Source: Verrucomicrobiales bacterium (lineage in GTDB: Bacteria > Verrucomicrobiota > Verrucomicrobiia > Verrucomicrobiales > DEV007). From it: a stretch of DNA of 5,570 nt. Under the pieces are notes generated by a model, which had not been told where the DNA came from, made no database searches, and worked only from the letters and a program-made list of their open reading frames with translations. The stretch spans positions 33,112 through 38,681 of the forward strand of contig NYVP01000007.1 in NCBI GenBank assembly GCA_002684575.1. The letters run 5' to 3'. The translations under genes and the position numbers were made by a program. Positions within the stretch are counted from its first letter, which is position 1. The number at the start of each line of letters is the position of its first letter. Positions 1 through 5,570 of this stretch are shown one piece after another.

Positions 1-1389
1 CCAGATGATGGCAGTAAGTTTAGATTTTATTGCTGTGGGCCAACTGTTTATGGACCAGCTCATATAGGAAATTTTAGGGCATTTTTGATTCAAGATTTTT
101 TTCGTAGGGTTATTGAATTATCAGGTTTAAAGACACTGCATGTAAGAAATGTCACTGATGTTGACGATAAAACGATTCGTGAATCGATTAATGCAGGTAT
201 ATCATTAAAAGAGTTTACTGATGGATGGACTAATCAATTTCATGAGGATTGTGAAAAATTAAATTTACTCAATCCTCATATTGAACCGAGTGCAGTCGAG
301 CATATCCCAGAGCAGATTGAGTTAATTAAACAATTAATAGATAAAGGAAATGCTTATGTTTCTGAGGACGGATCAGTTTATTTCTCTGTGAGATCGTACC
401 CAAAATATGGAAAATTAACGAGAATTGATCAACGGGATTTAAAGGCTGGAGCAGGGGAAACAGCAAATGATGCTGATGAATATGAAAAGGATAACCTTGC
501 TGATTTTGTACTTTGGAAAGCCAAGAAAACAGAAGACGGTGATAATTTTTGGGAAAGTCCTTGGGGCCATGGCCGACCCGGTTGGCATATTGAGTGTAGT
601 GCTATGGCGATGAAGTATCTTGGAGAAACATTGGATTTACACGCCGGAGGTGTTGACTTGTGTTTTCCTCATCATGAAAATGAAATTGCACAGAGTGAGG
701 CTTGTACGGGAAAAACTTTTTCTCGGCATTGGTTTCATAATGAGCATCTCATGGTTGAAGGAAATAAAATGAGTAAGAGTCTGGGTAATTTATACACACT
801 GGCTGATATTATTAATAAAGGATACAGTTCATCAGAACTGCGATTTGCTCTTCTAGCGGGTTCTTATAGGAAAAAACTTAATTTTAGCTTCGAGCGAATG
901 GATGAAGCTAGACTAAATTTAAGGAGAATTGCCAATCTTGCTCATAATTTAGGAGGTATAGATTCTTATGATAATCTTTGTAAGCTCGCTCAAAATGGTT
1001 TCATTGAAATGGGGCCTTTTCAATCAAGTTGGAATGCATTACTTGAAGATCTAAATGCATCAGCCTCTCTAGGAGAATTATTTGGAGCAATCAAAGATGT
1101 AGAAGGAAAATTGGCTGTTCAAGATATCTCCGAGGAAGACAGAAAGATTTATAAACAGGGTATATCGACAATCGTTAATGCCTTTGGTTGGGATTTGCCT
1201 GATGCAGATTCACAAAATCAAGATGTTGAAGTTCCTGAGAAAGTGCAGTTGTTGGCTAATCAAAGGTGGGAAGCTAAGAGTAACAAAGACTGGGCTGAAT
1301 CAGATCGGCTAAGAGACGAAATTAACTCCCATGGCTGGATAATTAAAGACGATAAAGAGGGGTTTAAATTAGAGCCTGAAATAAATTAA
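1..1389 (+). CDS. cysS: Cysteinyl-tRNA synthetase, 5'-truncated by window edge
   Basis: Class I aminoacyl-tRNA synthetase that charges tRNA-Cys with cysteine in the cytoplasm. The frame is open from base 1 and gives 462 visible residues ending at TAA 1387-1389; the TTG at 85 is internal, not the start. Counting from base 1, the CGPTVY segment (Cys12) and the HIGN form of the HIGH motif (residues 21-24) open the Rossmann fold. GWHIECSAM (Cys199) and FPHHENEIAQS (His224, Glu228) supply the other zinc ligands, so all four E. coli-type ligands are present. KMSKS is at 256-260, followed by the DALR-type helical region and the usual C-terminal anticodon-binding tail (KDWAESDRLRDEI). Alignment from memory with the 461-residue E. 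coli enzyme suggests about 16 residues are missing, so the true start lies outside the window. The gene looks intact and ordinary. It converges on the DUF1501 gene, and the stops are separated by 52 bp. Confidence 0.97.
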   Translation, partial: PDDGSKFRFYCCGPTVYGPAHIGNFRAFLIQDFFRRVIELSGLKTLHVRNVTDVDDKTIRESINAGISLKEFTDGWTNQFHEDCEKLNLLNPHIEPSAVEHIPEQIELIKQLIDKGNAYVSEDGSVYFSVRSYPKYGKLTRIDQRDLKAGAGETANDADEYEKDNLADFVLWKAKKTEDGDNFWESPWGHGRPGWHIECSAMAMKYLGETLDLHAGGVDLCFPHHENEIAQSEACTGKTFSRHWFHNEHLMVEGNKMSKSLGNLYTLADIINKGYSSSELRFALLAGSYRKKLNFSFERMDEARLNLRRIANLAHNLGGIDSYDNLCKLAQNGFIEMGPFQSSWNALLEDLNASASLGELFGAIKDVEGKLAVQDISEEDRKIYKQGISTIVNAFGWDLPDADSQNQDVEVPEKVQLLANQRWEAKSNKDWAESDRLRDEINSHGWIIKDDKEGFKLEPEIN

Positions 1390-1395
1390 TTAATA

Positions 1396-1424
1396 AAAAG
1401 GCTCCTCAAAAAGAGGAGCCTTTT
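1396..1424. terminator. Bidirectional rho-independent terminator between convergent genes
   Basis: A perfect 8-bp stem, GGCTCCTC (1400-1407) with GAGGAGCC (1413-1420), encloses a five-A loop. It is flanked by an A-run on the left and TTTT on the right, which extend the pairing. On the plus strand it follows the cysS stop by 10 nt and ends in TTTT. On the minus strand it follows the DUF1501 stop by about 21 nt and ends in TTTTTATT, the better U-tract. It can therefore serve both genes, as expected between convergent ends. Confidence 0.92.
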
Positions 1425-1441
1425 AAATTGATGAAATTCAT

Positions 1442-2872
1442 TTAACCAAATAAATCCATGACAGGTTCGGTGACTCCATCAGGTGTTACATAAAATGGTC
1501 GTTGTTCGACATTGTAATGATGATCATGGGGTATGCCTAATGCTCGATACATTGTGGCATGCAGTTGCTGGGTATTTATTGGATCCTTAATTGTTGTACA
1601 AGGCCTTTCATCAGCTGTTTCTCCATAAACAAATCCTTTTTTAATTCCTCCTCCAAACAGAAGAACACTGCCGGCTCCGGTGAAATGTCGATGCATTCCA
1701 TAGTGCTGGGGACCGTCAATTCTAGCTGGAACTTGAACTTGGTCCTTAACCCTTTTTTCTGGTTTTCCTTCCATCATCATGTCACGACTAAATTCACTGG
1801 CTACAACAATTAATGTTCGATCAAGTAGTTTGCTTTTTTCAAGGTCTAGAACGAGTTGAGCAATAGGAGCATCAATCATTTTCTTAAGATCTTTCATTTT
1901 AGTGTGACCATTGTCATGAGTATCCCAATATTTGAACGGATAATATCCATGGGTGACTTCGATGAAACGAGCTCCAGCTTCCGTAAGACGTTTGGCCAGA
2001 AGACAACCCAGGCCAAATCGTCCTCCTACTTTGTAGGTATCGTAGCTTTCTTTGGACTCGAGACTCAGGTCAAATGCTTTGCGCGCTTTCGGACTAGATA
2101 AAAGTCTGTGAGCATTATCTATAGATTTGAGCAAAGATTCTTTCTGATGCTCTGATCCATGCTGTTGTATCGGGCTGTTAGCAAGAAGCTTCTTGTACTC
2201 TTTATAACGTTTAGCAAATCGAGTGTCGCTCATGCCGTCTGGGGGCTTTACTGCATCTACGGCTTGGTCAGGCTCAACAAGAAAGAATGGAGAAAATTCA
2301 CTTCCAAGAAATCCAGCAGTGTGGAATGCTTTTAGAGATTCTTTTTCACCGCTATCGAATGTTTGTCCAATATCAATAAACGCCGGTAGATCAGGGTTGA
2401 GAGGGCCAAGAGTTCTAGAAACCCATGATCCAATGTGAGGAGCAGCAACTGTTAGTGGAGGCTCATAAGCTGTGTGCCAATGATATTGATGGCGACTATG
2501 AAGTATGAAACCGAGATCTGCAGCGTTATAAGTTTTAATTAGGGTGCCTCGATCCATAACGCCACCAATTTTTTCGAGACCCTTTGTAAATTTTAAACCA
2601 TCAACAGCAGTATCAATTGCGGGGAAAGTTGAAAGAACCCGATTCGGATCTAAGCCTTTTTCATAAGGTACGTAACGCTTCGGATCAAACGTATCTGTGC
2701 TGGCCATACCTCCTGCTAACCAGAGTAGGATAACGGTATCAGCAGTTGAATTTAGATCGTTATTGAGAATCTTTGCACCTGCAGGAGTGGATGGGTATCC
2801 AGCTGCCAAAGCTCCGAGCGATGCAGTTGAAGCCGTTGAAATGAAATCTCTACGATTTAAATTAGTTTTCAT
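1442..2872 (-). CDS. Tat-exported DUF1501 protein (AlkP/sulfatase-like fold)
   Basis: A 476-residue protein of the DUF1501 family, which is related in fold to the alkaline phosphatase/sulfatase superfamily; its reaction is not established. The N-terminus carries a twin-arginine signal: NRRDFIS at residues 6-12, then an Ala/Ser-rich hydrophobic stretch and a likely signal peptidase site after AGA (31-33). This predicts folded export across the cytoplasmic membrane, typical of cofactor- or metal-bearing proteins. Family hallmarks are LLWLAGGMASTDTFDPK (49-65), the HSRHQYHWHTAYEPP block (125-139), FIDIGQ (165-170), the WDTHDNGH segment (316-323), ASEFSRD (358-364) and LLFGGGIKKG (404-413). Asp, His and Glu residues in these blocks are candidate metal ligands by analogy only. 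It ends with a normal C-terminus at VMDLFG. ATG 2872 is chosen because the Tat motif follows immediately; no Shine-Dalgarno is visible. It starts 26 bp after the PSCyt1/DUF1549/DUF1553 gene and is probably its operon partner. Confidence 0.93.
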   Translation of the reverse strand: MKTNLNRRDFISTASTASLGALAAGYPSTPAGAKILNNDLNSTADTVILLWLAGGMASTDTFDPKRYVPYEKGLDPNRVLSTFPAIDTAVDGLKFTKGLEKIGGVMDRGTLIKTYNAADLGFILHSRHQYHWHTAYEPPLTVAAPHIGSWVSRTLGPLNPDLPAFIDIGQTFDSGEKESLKAFHTAGFLGSEFSPFFLVEPDQAVDAVKPPDGMSDTRFAKRYKEYKKLLANSPIQQHGSEHQKESLLKSIDNAHRLLSSPKARKAFDLSLESKESYDTYKVGGRFGLGCLLAKRLTEAGARFIEVTHGYYPFKYWDTHDNGHTKMKDLKKMIDAPIAQLVLDLEKSKLLDRTLIVVASEFSRDMMMEGKPEKRVKDQVQVPARIDGPQHYGMHRHFTGAGSVLLFGGGIKKGFVYGETADERPCTTIKDPINTQQLHATMYRALGIPHDHHYNVEQRPFYVTPDGVTEPVMDLFG

Positions 2873-2898
2873 TTTATATGTTTGAGCCGTTATGGTGT

Positions 2899-4797
2899 TT
2901 ATTGAATTAACTGGAATTCTGGATGCATTGCAAGTATCCAGAAAAGATCGCTTATACCTTGAGGATCATTATTTTTTCCTATTATTTCTCTAGCTGATTC
3001 TTTTTCCTTTTCAGATGGTTCCCTTCCCAGAGTTGTTGTAAATAATTTGTTGATTATTGTTTCGGGATGATGGCCAGATTTGCTCCATACTTCACCAGCA
3101 CGAGACATCAAATCTGCAACAGCCTTACCATTTGATAACTCTATTAGTTGGGCCGTTGTAGCGACTGTTTCACGACGAGTCACAACAACGTCTCTTTTTG
3201 GTCGACCAAGTGTTTGCATGAGTCTATTGAGATTTTTCAAACCAGCTCTCTTGTGTCCTGTGCCTCTATGCTCAAATTTGTCAGATGCTGCATGGACAAC
3301 CATATCTATTCCATCTAGAAACTGTTCAGCTGACATTCGTTTAACGATTGGTCCCTTAAAAATATATTCATCTGCATTCTCGTCCAGTGGTACTGATGGC
3401 ATCTGATAGGCCTTGGATGTTAGAATTAGATTGATTGTGTGTTTGACATTGTGCCCGTTGTTGACGAAATCCATTGCAAGCCAATCAAGGAGATCTTGGT
3501 TCCATGTTGGATTGTCCATTTCATCGACGGGTTCTACTAGACCATGCCCAAAAAAGATAGCCCAAAGTCTGTTAACGACTGTCCGTGATAACCTTCCATT
3601 TTTCTTTGACGTAATGATTTCGGCAAGTTGTTTAACACGCTCCGGGCGATTTGCCTTTGGATTAATTTCTCCTATCTCTGGATAAAGGAATGCAGGTGTA
3701 GCCTTCTCCCCTGTCGGCTTATCACATCGATGTATATCCATTGGTGAGTCTGAAAAAATTGATGCAAAAGAATATGTCTGTTGAAGAGTCCAATCATTAA
3801 TGAAAGAATCGTGACAAGAAGCGCACTTGATGTTTAATCCCATAAATACCTGAGCTACGTTTTGAGCAGCTTGCATCTCATTGACTTGAGATGCATTTAC
3901 AGTGCCTCTCCATGAGATTCCTTTAATGAATCCATCGGATCCTTGTACTGGATTAATGAGTTCTTTTACGAACTGGTCGTAGGGTTTATTTTCTATCAAT
4001 GATTTCTTCAACCATTCAGTGATTTTACCTCCACCGCCTCCATGGTATTGTCGCGTGTAGCTATTACGAAAACAATCGTTCCAAAAAGTTATCCAATGTT
4101 CTGCATAGTTAATATTGTCCTCGAGGAGATCTTTAATTAATTTATCGCGTTTTTTTTCACTTTTATCGTTGAGAAAGCTGGTTAATTCACTTGAATTTGG
4201 TAATAGTCCGAGTGTATCAAGAAATGCTCGACGAATAAAAATACGATCTTCGACTGTTGGTTTTAGTTTGATTCCATTATCTTTAAAATAATTGGCTAAG
4301 ATACGATCAATAGGGTTTGACTCAGGTCCCTCGGGCAACTTTATTTTTCTTGGCTCTATTGGTGCACTTCTGAATTTTCCGAAAGTAAACCCTTTTTCCC
4401 AATCCATTCCCTGATCAATCCAAGTTCTTATGATCGCTACTTCGTTAAGAGTTAACTGTTGACCTTTGGAAGGCATTTTTATCTCAGGGTCATTACTCAA
4501 TAACAAATCTATGAGTGAGCTTTGATCACCTCTACCTTTGAGAACGGCTGGCCCGCTATCTCCTCCCGCCATAAAGGAATGAACATGATCAATACTGAAA
4601 CCTCCTTTGTCTTTGCCCCTGGCATGACAATTGGTACAACTTCTTTCTAAAATGGGTTTAACTTCCTTACTAAAGTCAATTTTTCTATCTAATGCTGCAG
4701 GCAATTTACGATCACCCTCGGATTTAGAATAAACTAAATTGTGGGAAACAATGTAGATTAGAATTCCAAAATAATAAATATTTAGAGGAATGGTCAT
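2899..4797 (-). CDS. PSCyt1-DUF1549-DUF1553 (PSD1) cytochrome-like exported protein
   Basis: A 632-residue multidomain protein of the planctomycete/verrucomicrobial cytochrome-like family. Residues 4-22 are hydrophobic and look like a Sec signal or N-terminal anchor, with no basic n-region and no clear AxA site. A PSCyt1 domain spans roughly 44-130: CTNCH at 54-58, the GGDSGPAVLKG block at 78-88, and KMPS at 107-110 as possible axial Met region. DUF1549 (PSCyt2) spans about 159-350, with the RRAFLDTLGLLP motif (189-200) and a second haem-type motif CASCH at 325-329. DUF1553 (PSD1) spans about 400-610, with RTVVNRLWAIFFGHGLVEP (405-423) and the NLILTSKAYQ motif (456-465). CxxCH motifs imply covalent c-type haem and extracytoplasmic maturation; electron transfer is an inference and the substrate is unknown. 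ATG 4797 is the only ATG between an in-frame upstream stop and the hydrophobic segment. It is the first gene of a pair with DUF1501. Confidence 0.93.
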   Translation of the reverse strand: MTIPLNIYYFGILIYIVSHNLVYSKSEGDRKLPAALDRKIDFSKEVKPILERSCTNCHARGKDKGGFSIDHVHSFMAGGDSGPAVLKGRGDQSSLIDLLLSNDPEIKMPSKGQQLTLNEVAIIRTWIDQGMDWEKGFTFGKFRSAPIEPRKIKLPEGPESNPIDRILANYFKDNGIKLKPTVEDRIFIRRAFLDTLGLLPNSSELTSFLNDKSEKKRDKLIKDLLEDNINYAEHWITFWNDCFRNSYTRQYHGGGGGKITEWLKKSLIENKPYDQFVKELINPVQGSDGFIKGISWRGTVNASQVNEMQAAQNVAQVFMGLNIKCASCHDSFINDWTLQQTYSFASIFSDSPMDIHRCDKPTGEKATPAFLYPEIGEINPKANRPERVKQLAEIITSKKNGRLSRTVVNRLWAIFFGHGLVEPVDEMDNPTWNQDLLDWLAMDFVNNGHNVKHTINLILTSKAYQMPSVPLDENADEYIFKGPIVKRMSAEQFLDGIDMVVHAASDKFEHRGTGHKRAGLKNLNRLMQTLGRPKRDVVVTRRETVATTAQLIELSNGKAVADLMSRAGEVWSKSGHHPETIINKLFTTTLGREPSEKEKESAREIIGKNNDPQGISDLFWILAMHPEFQLIQ

Positions 4798-4818
4798 AAA
4801 TGTAAGCGGTTGGCATTT

Positions 4819-4847
4819 ATCCTACATTTAAAAACTAATTTTGTCAG
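4819..4847 (-). promoter_or_regulatory. Predicted sigma70-type promoter for the PSD1/DUF1501 pair
   Basis: Read on the minus strand, CTGACA (4847-4842; 5 of 6 to TTGACA) is followed by exactly 17 bp and then TAGGAT (4824-4819; 4 of 6 to TATAAT). Transcription would begin near 4812, leaving a leader of only about 15 nt before ATG 4797 with no Shine-Dalgarno. It lies between the DUF2256 stop and the PSD1-family start, so the large pair could be transcribed independently of DUF2256. The match is by eye and the organism's sigma preferences are unknown. Confidence 0.45.
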
Positions 4848-4860
4848 TCTAAAGTCAAAC

Positions 4861-5010
4861 TTAATTACGCCTAAAATTCGAATGATTAGCGCACCTTTTG
4901 CTGCAGTATTTCACAGATTCCCAATCTTTGGCCCACTTTTTTCTCCAACTAAAGGGTCTGTTGCAAATAATACAGATTTTGAAAGGAAGATTTTTTTTCT
5001 TTGTTTTTAT
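4861..5010 (-). CDS. DUF2256 small cysteine-motif protein, non-canonical or lost start
   Basis: The minus frame encodes about 49 residues ending at TAA (4863-4861) that match my memory of DUF2256, a family of roughly 40-60 residues with unknown function. Seen directly: a lysine-rich lead KTKKKNLP, then [16 protein letters not shown] (CxxC at residues 13 and 16), then [11 protein letters not shown] (Cys36 and Cys40). The family pattern is CPxCxRPFxWRKKW followed by a YCSxxC segment, so the full core is present. The two cysteine pairs suggest a small zinc-binding fold; this is inference. Family members usually begin with Met just before the Lys-rich lead. Here that codon is ATA (5010-5008), preceded by ATT (5013-5011) and an in-frame TAA (5019-5017); no ATG, GTG or TTG is available. 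Either AUA/AUU is used, or the start has mutated and the gene is a recent pseudogene. The start given is the best guess. The stop lies 63 bp upstream of the PSD1-family ATG. Confidence 0.8.
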   Translation of the reverse strand: MKTKKKNLPFKICIICNRPFSWRKKWAKDWESVKYCSKRCANHSNFRRN

Positions 5011-5173
5011 AATATTTTATAATTTTTATTAAACCACTGTAATAAGATTTAGTTTCTCACCAACCTTTGTAGAAAACACTTTGATGTGAACACTGAGTTC
5101 AGGCAGAAAATATGATGAGTAATTGTGCTTTTGGATAAAAAATAAATCGCAAAAAGACTATGGCCGAAGTTGT

Positions 5174-5190
5174 GATTAACAAAATTAATC
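5174..5190 (-). repeat. AT-rich inverted repeat just after the 62-residue ORF
   Basis: GATTAA (5174-5179) and TTAATC (5185-5190) form a 6-bp stem with a 5-nt loop, abutting the TGA of the small ORF at 5191. On the minus strand the loop reads TTTTG, but no T-run follows the stem, so it is a poor rho-independent terminator. It may be chance in AT-rich DNA. The rest of 5011-5190 shows no convincing gene, RNA or repeat. Confidence 0.25.
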
Positions 5191-5379
5191 TCAGAATGTA
5201 CTATTGAATATTTTTGCCTGATCAAACCATTTTTTTTGAGTCTTTTTGGTATCCCATCCTGAATGTTTCAAGAGGATTTCGAAATGGTTTTTACTTGGCT
5301 TGGGAATCTTATTTTTTTCGCAGATTTGAATGAATTCTACCCAGATTTTTTTTTCTTCGCTGCTCATTGATGTAAACAT
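5191..5379 (-). CDS. Hypothetical 62-residue lysine-rich protein
   Basis: I do not recognise this ORF. It encodes 62 residues, rich in Lys with several Trp and Phe, no signal peptide or membrane segment, and no cysteine motif beyond a single Cys in IQICEKNK. The composition suggests a small soluble, largely helical basic protein; the segment GWDTKKTQKKWFDQAK (41-56) looks amphipathic. It is more protein-like than the other small frames in this intergenic region, and it overlaps no other gene. The start could be ATG 5379 or the second ATG at 5367, which would give 58 residues; neither has a visible Shine-Dalgarno. It lies 180 bp upstream of DUF2256 on the same strand and diverges from the plus-strand frame at the right edge. 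It could be a lineage-specific small gene or a chance ORF. Confidence 0.45.
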   Translation of the reverse strand: MFTSMSSEEKKIWVEFIQICEKNKIPKPSKNHFEILLKHSGWDTKKTQKKWFDQAKIFNSTF

Positions 5380-5407
5380 TGTATTTTTATGGGGTAGTAT
5401 CTTTAAT
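5379..5407 (+). promoter_or_regulatory. Possible plus-strand promoter toward the right edge
   Basis: TTGTAT (5379-5384; 4 of 6 to TTGACA), a 17-bp spacer, then TTTAAT (5402-5407; 5 of 6 to TATAAT). Transcription would start near 5414, immediately before the hairpin at 5417-5442, giving a leader of about 37 nt before ATG 5451. The region is AT-rich, so such matches arise easily by chance. Confidence 0.3.
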
Positions 5408-5416
5408 AACGACGTA

Positions 5417-5442
5417 CGGTGCTCTTTAGTTTTACAGCACCG
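5417..5442. repeat. Hairpin-forming inverted repeat CGGTGCT / AGCACCG
   Basis: A perfect 7-bp GC-containing stem, CGGTGCT (5417-5423) with AGCACCG (5436-5442), encloses a 12-nt loop. If transcribed from the upstream promoter it would fold in the 5' leader, with ATG 5451 only 8 nt beyond it. Neither strand has a T-run after the stem, so it is not a typical terminator. It could be an operator or a leader structure affecting translation. Confidence 0.4.
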
Positions 5443-5450
5443 AGTGTTTA

Positions 5451-5570
5451 ATGGTTTTACCGTCAGTTATCACTGATAAACAAAACGCCTACCCCACAAA
5501 AACCGAAGGAGGTAGGCGCTTGTTTCTGGATAAAACGCGTAGTAGTGGAGGTTCCAGAAAACCTAGGAAA
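5451..5570 (+). CDS. Candidate N-terminal fragment of an unidentified protein, cut by right edge
   Basis: From ATG 5451 the frame is open for 40 codons to the last base. The visible N-terminus reads MVLPSVITDKQNAYPTK, continues through EGGRRLFLDKTRSS, and ends in a basic Gly/Ser/Lys/Arg stretch (GGSRKPRK). An in-frame TAG at 5427-5429 lies upstream, so ATG 5451 is the first possible ATG start. There is no clear Shine-Dalgarno before it. A perfect AAGGAGGT at 5506-5513 lies 6 nt before an in-frame TTG (5520), which could be an alternative start giving a shorter product. I do not recognise the family; the basic, low-complexity look would suit a disordered nucleic-acid-binding tail, but that is a guess. 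Two minus-strand frames are also open here, so coding is unproven. Confidence 0.4.
   Translation, partial: MVLPSVITDKQNAYPTKTEGGRRLFLDKTRSSGGSRKPRK
5467..5479. repeat. 13-bp near-perfect palindrome, operator-like
   Basis: TTATCA (5467-5472), a central C, then TGATAA (5474-5479) form a perfect inverted repeat around one base. The inner 11 bp match the core of the classical TetR operator (TATCAnTGATA), but the outer bases differ. It lies inside the candidate right-edge coding frame, downstream of the putative promoter, where a repressor could still block elongation. It could equally be chance. Confidence 0.3.
5481..5522. repeat. GC-rich hairpin; possible minus-strand terminator or leader structure
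   Basis: CGCCTACC (5486-5493) pairs perfectly with GGTAGGCG (5511-5518), and CC (5494-5495) can add GG (5508-5509) across a one-base bulge. The flanks CAAAA and CTTG extend the pairing imperfectly. On the minus strand the stem is followed by TTTTGTTTATC, a passable U-tract, so it could terminate a minus-strand gene entering from the right. On the plus strand the right arm contains AAGGAGGT (5506-5513), a full anti-SD match before TTG 5520, so folding would hide a ribosome binding site. The two readings compete, and both conflict in part with simple coding from ATG 5451. Confidence 0.5.
5523..5560. repeat. 8-bp inverted repeat TTTCTGGA / TCCAGAAA at right edge
   Basis: TTTCTGGA (5523-5530) and TCCAGAAA (5553-5560) are perfect inverted repeats with a 22-nt spacer. 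An overlapping alternative hairpin, AGGTT (5549-5553) with AACCT (5560-5564), is mutually exclusive with it. Together with the adjacent hairpin this makes the last 90 bases unusually rich in self-complementarity. The window ends before its context can be judged. Confidence 0.3.

Noticed and set aside
1559..2885. Several plus-strand frames of 60-85 residues (1559-1813, 1856-2101, 2223-2438, 2697-2885)
   Set aside because: They lie antisense to the DUF1501 gene, which has clear family motifs throughout; none of them resembles a protein family.
3080..3685. Plus-strand frames at 3080-3406 and 3413-3685
   Set aside because: They are antisense to the well-supported DUF1549/DUF1553 coding region and show no domain signal.
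4861..4945. A second minus frame in the DUF2256 region that at first looked like a transposase remnant ([10 protein letters not shown])
   Set aside because: The overlapping frame gives a full DUF2256 core with conserved Cys and Trp spacing; the transposase impression was only the shifted reading of the same bases.
4810..5022. Plus-strand frame of 70 residues with a TTG start
   Set aside because: It is antisense to the DUF2256 gene and to the candidate promoter, has no recognisable motif, and its openness is explained by the coding bias of the opposite strand.
5038..5190. Minus-strand frame open for about 50 codons between the small ORF and DUF2256
   Set aside because: It has no good start codon, its composition resembles translated AT-rich spacer, and I see no motif.
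5160..5207. A 15-codon plus-strand ORF starting at ATG 5160
   Set aside because: Too short, no ribosome binding site, no following hairpin or other sign of function.
5490..5570. Two minus-strand frames open from the right edge into the hairpin
   Set aside because: They could be the C-terminal end of an incoming gene, but neither shows a recognisable motif and both run through the stem; kept only as context for the possible minus-strand terminator.
1..5570. CRISPR array, tRNA, rRNA, insertion sequence or defence system
   Set aside because: I found no regularly spaced direct repeats, no tRNA-like T-arm in a cloverleaf context, no terminal inverted repeats around a transposase, and no defence-family motifs on either strand.

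Overview
The window looks like AT-rich chromosomal DNA from a member of the Planctomycetes-Verrucomicrobia superphylum, probably a low-GC aquatic Verrucomicrobiota-like or related lineage. The main evidence is a paired gene set: a DUF1501 protein next to a protein combining PSCyt1, DUF1549 and DUF1553 (PSD1). These pairs are expanded in that superphylum and uncommon elsewhere. The phylum is an inference; there is no rRNA or other phylogenetic anchor here apart from cysS.

Layout: (1) Positions 1-1389, plus strand: cysteinyl-tRNA synthetase, missing only its first 16 or so residues at the left edge. (2) A compact bidirectional hairpin terminator at about 1396-1424 separates it from convergent genes. 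(3) Positions 4797 down to 1442, minus strand: a two-gene unit, first the cytochrome-like PSCyt1/DUF1549/DUF1553 protein, then after a 26-bp gap the Tat-exported DUF1501 protein. A good sigma70-type promoter (CTGACA, 17 bp, TAGGAT) lies just upstream. (4) Positions 5010-4861, minus strand: a small DUF2256 cysteine-motif protein that is easy to miss because its frame has no ATG, GTG or TTG start. (5) Positions 5379-5191, minus strand: an unrecognised lysine-rich 62-residue ORF. (6) Positions 5380-5570: a probable divergent promoter, several inverted repeats, and an open plus-strand frame beginning at ATG 5451 and running off the right edge.

How the genes may work together: cysS is housekeeping and unrelated to the rest. 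The DUF1549/DUF1553 and DUF1501 proteins are both predicted to be exported, one with two CxxCH haem-type motifs and the other with an alkaline-phosphatase/sulfatase-like fold. Co-transcription suggests they act together outside the cytoplasm, but the substrate is unknown. DUF2256 lies directly upstream on the same strand and may be co-transcribed, although a separate promoter appears to start the large pair. The most notable hidden item is the DUF2256 gene with a non-canonical or lost start. I see no CRISPR array, tRNA, rRNA, insertion sequence or recognisable defence system.
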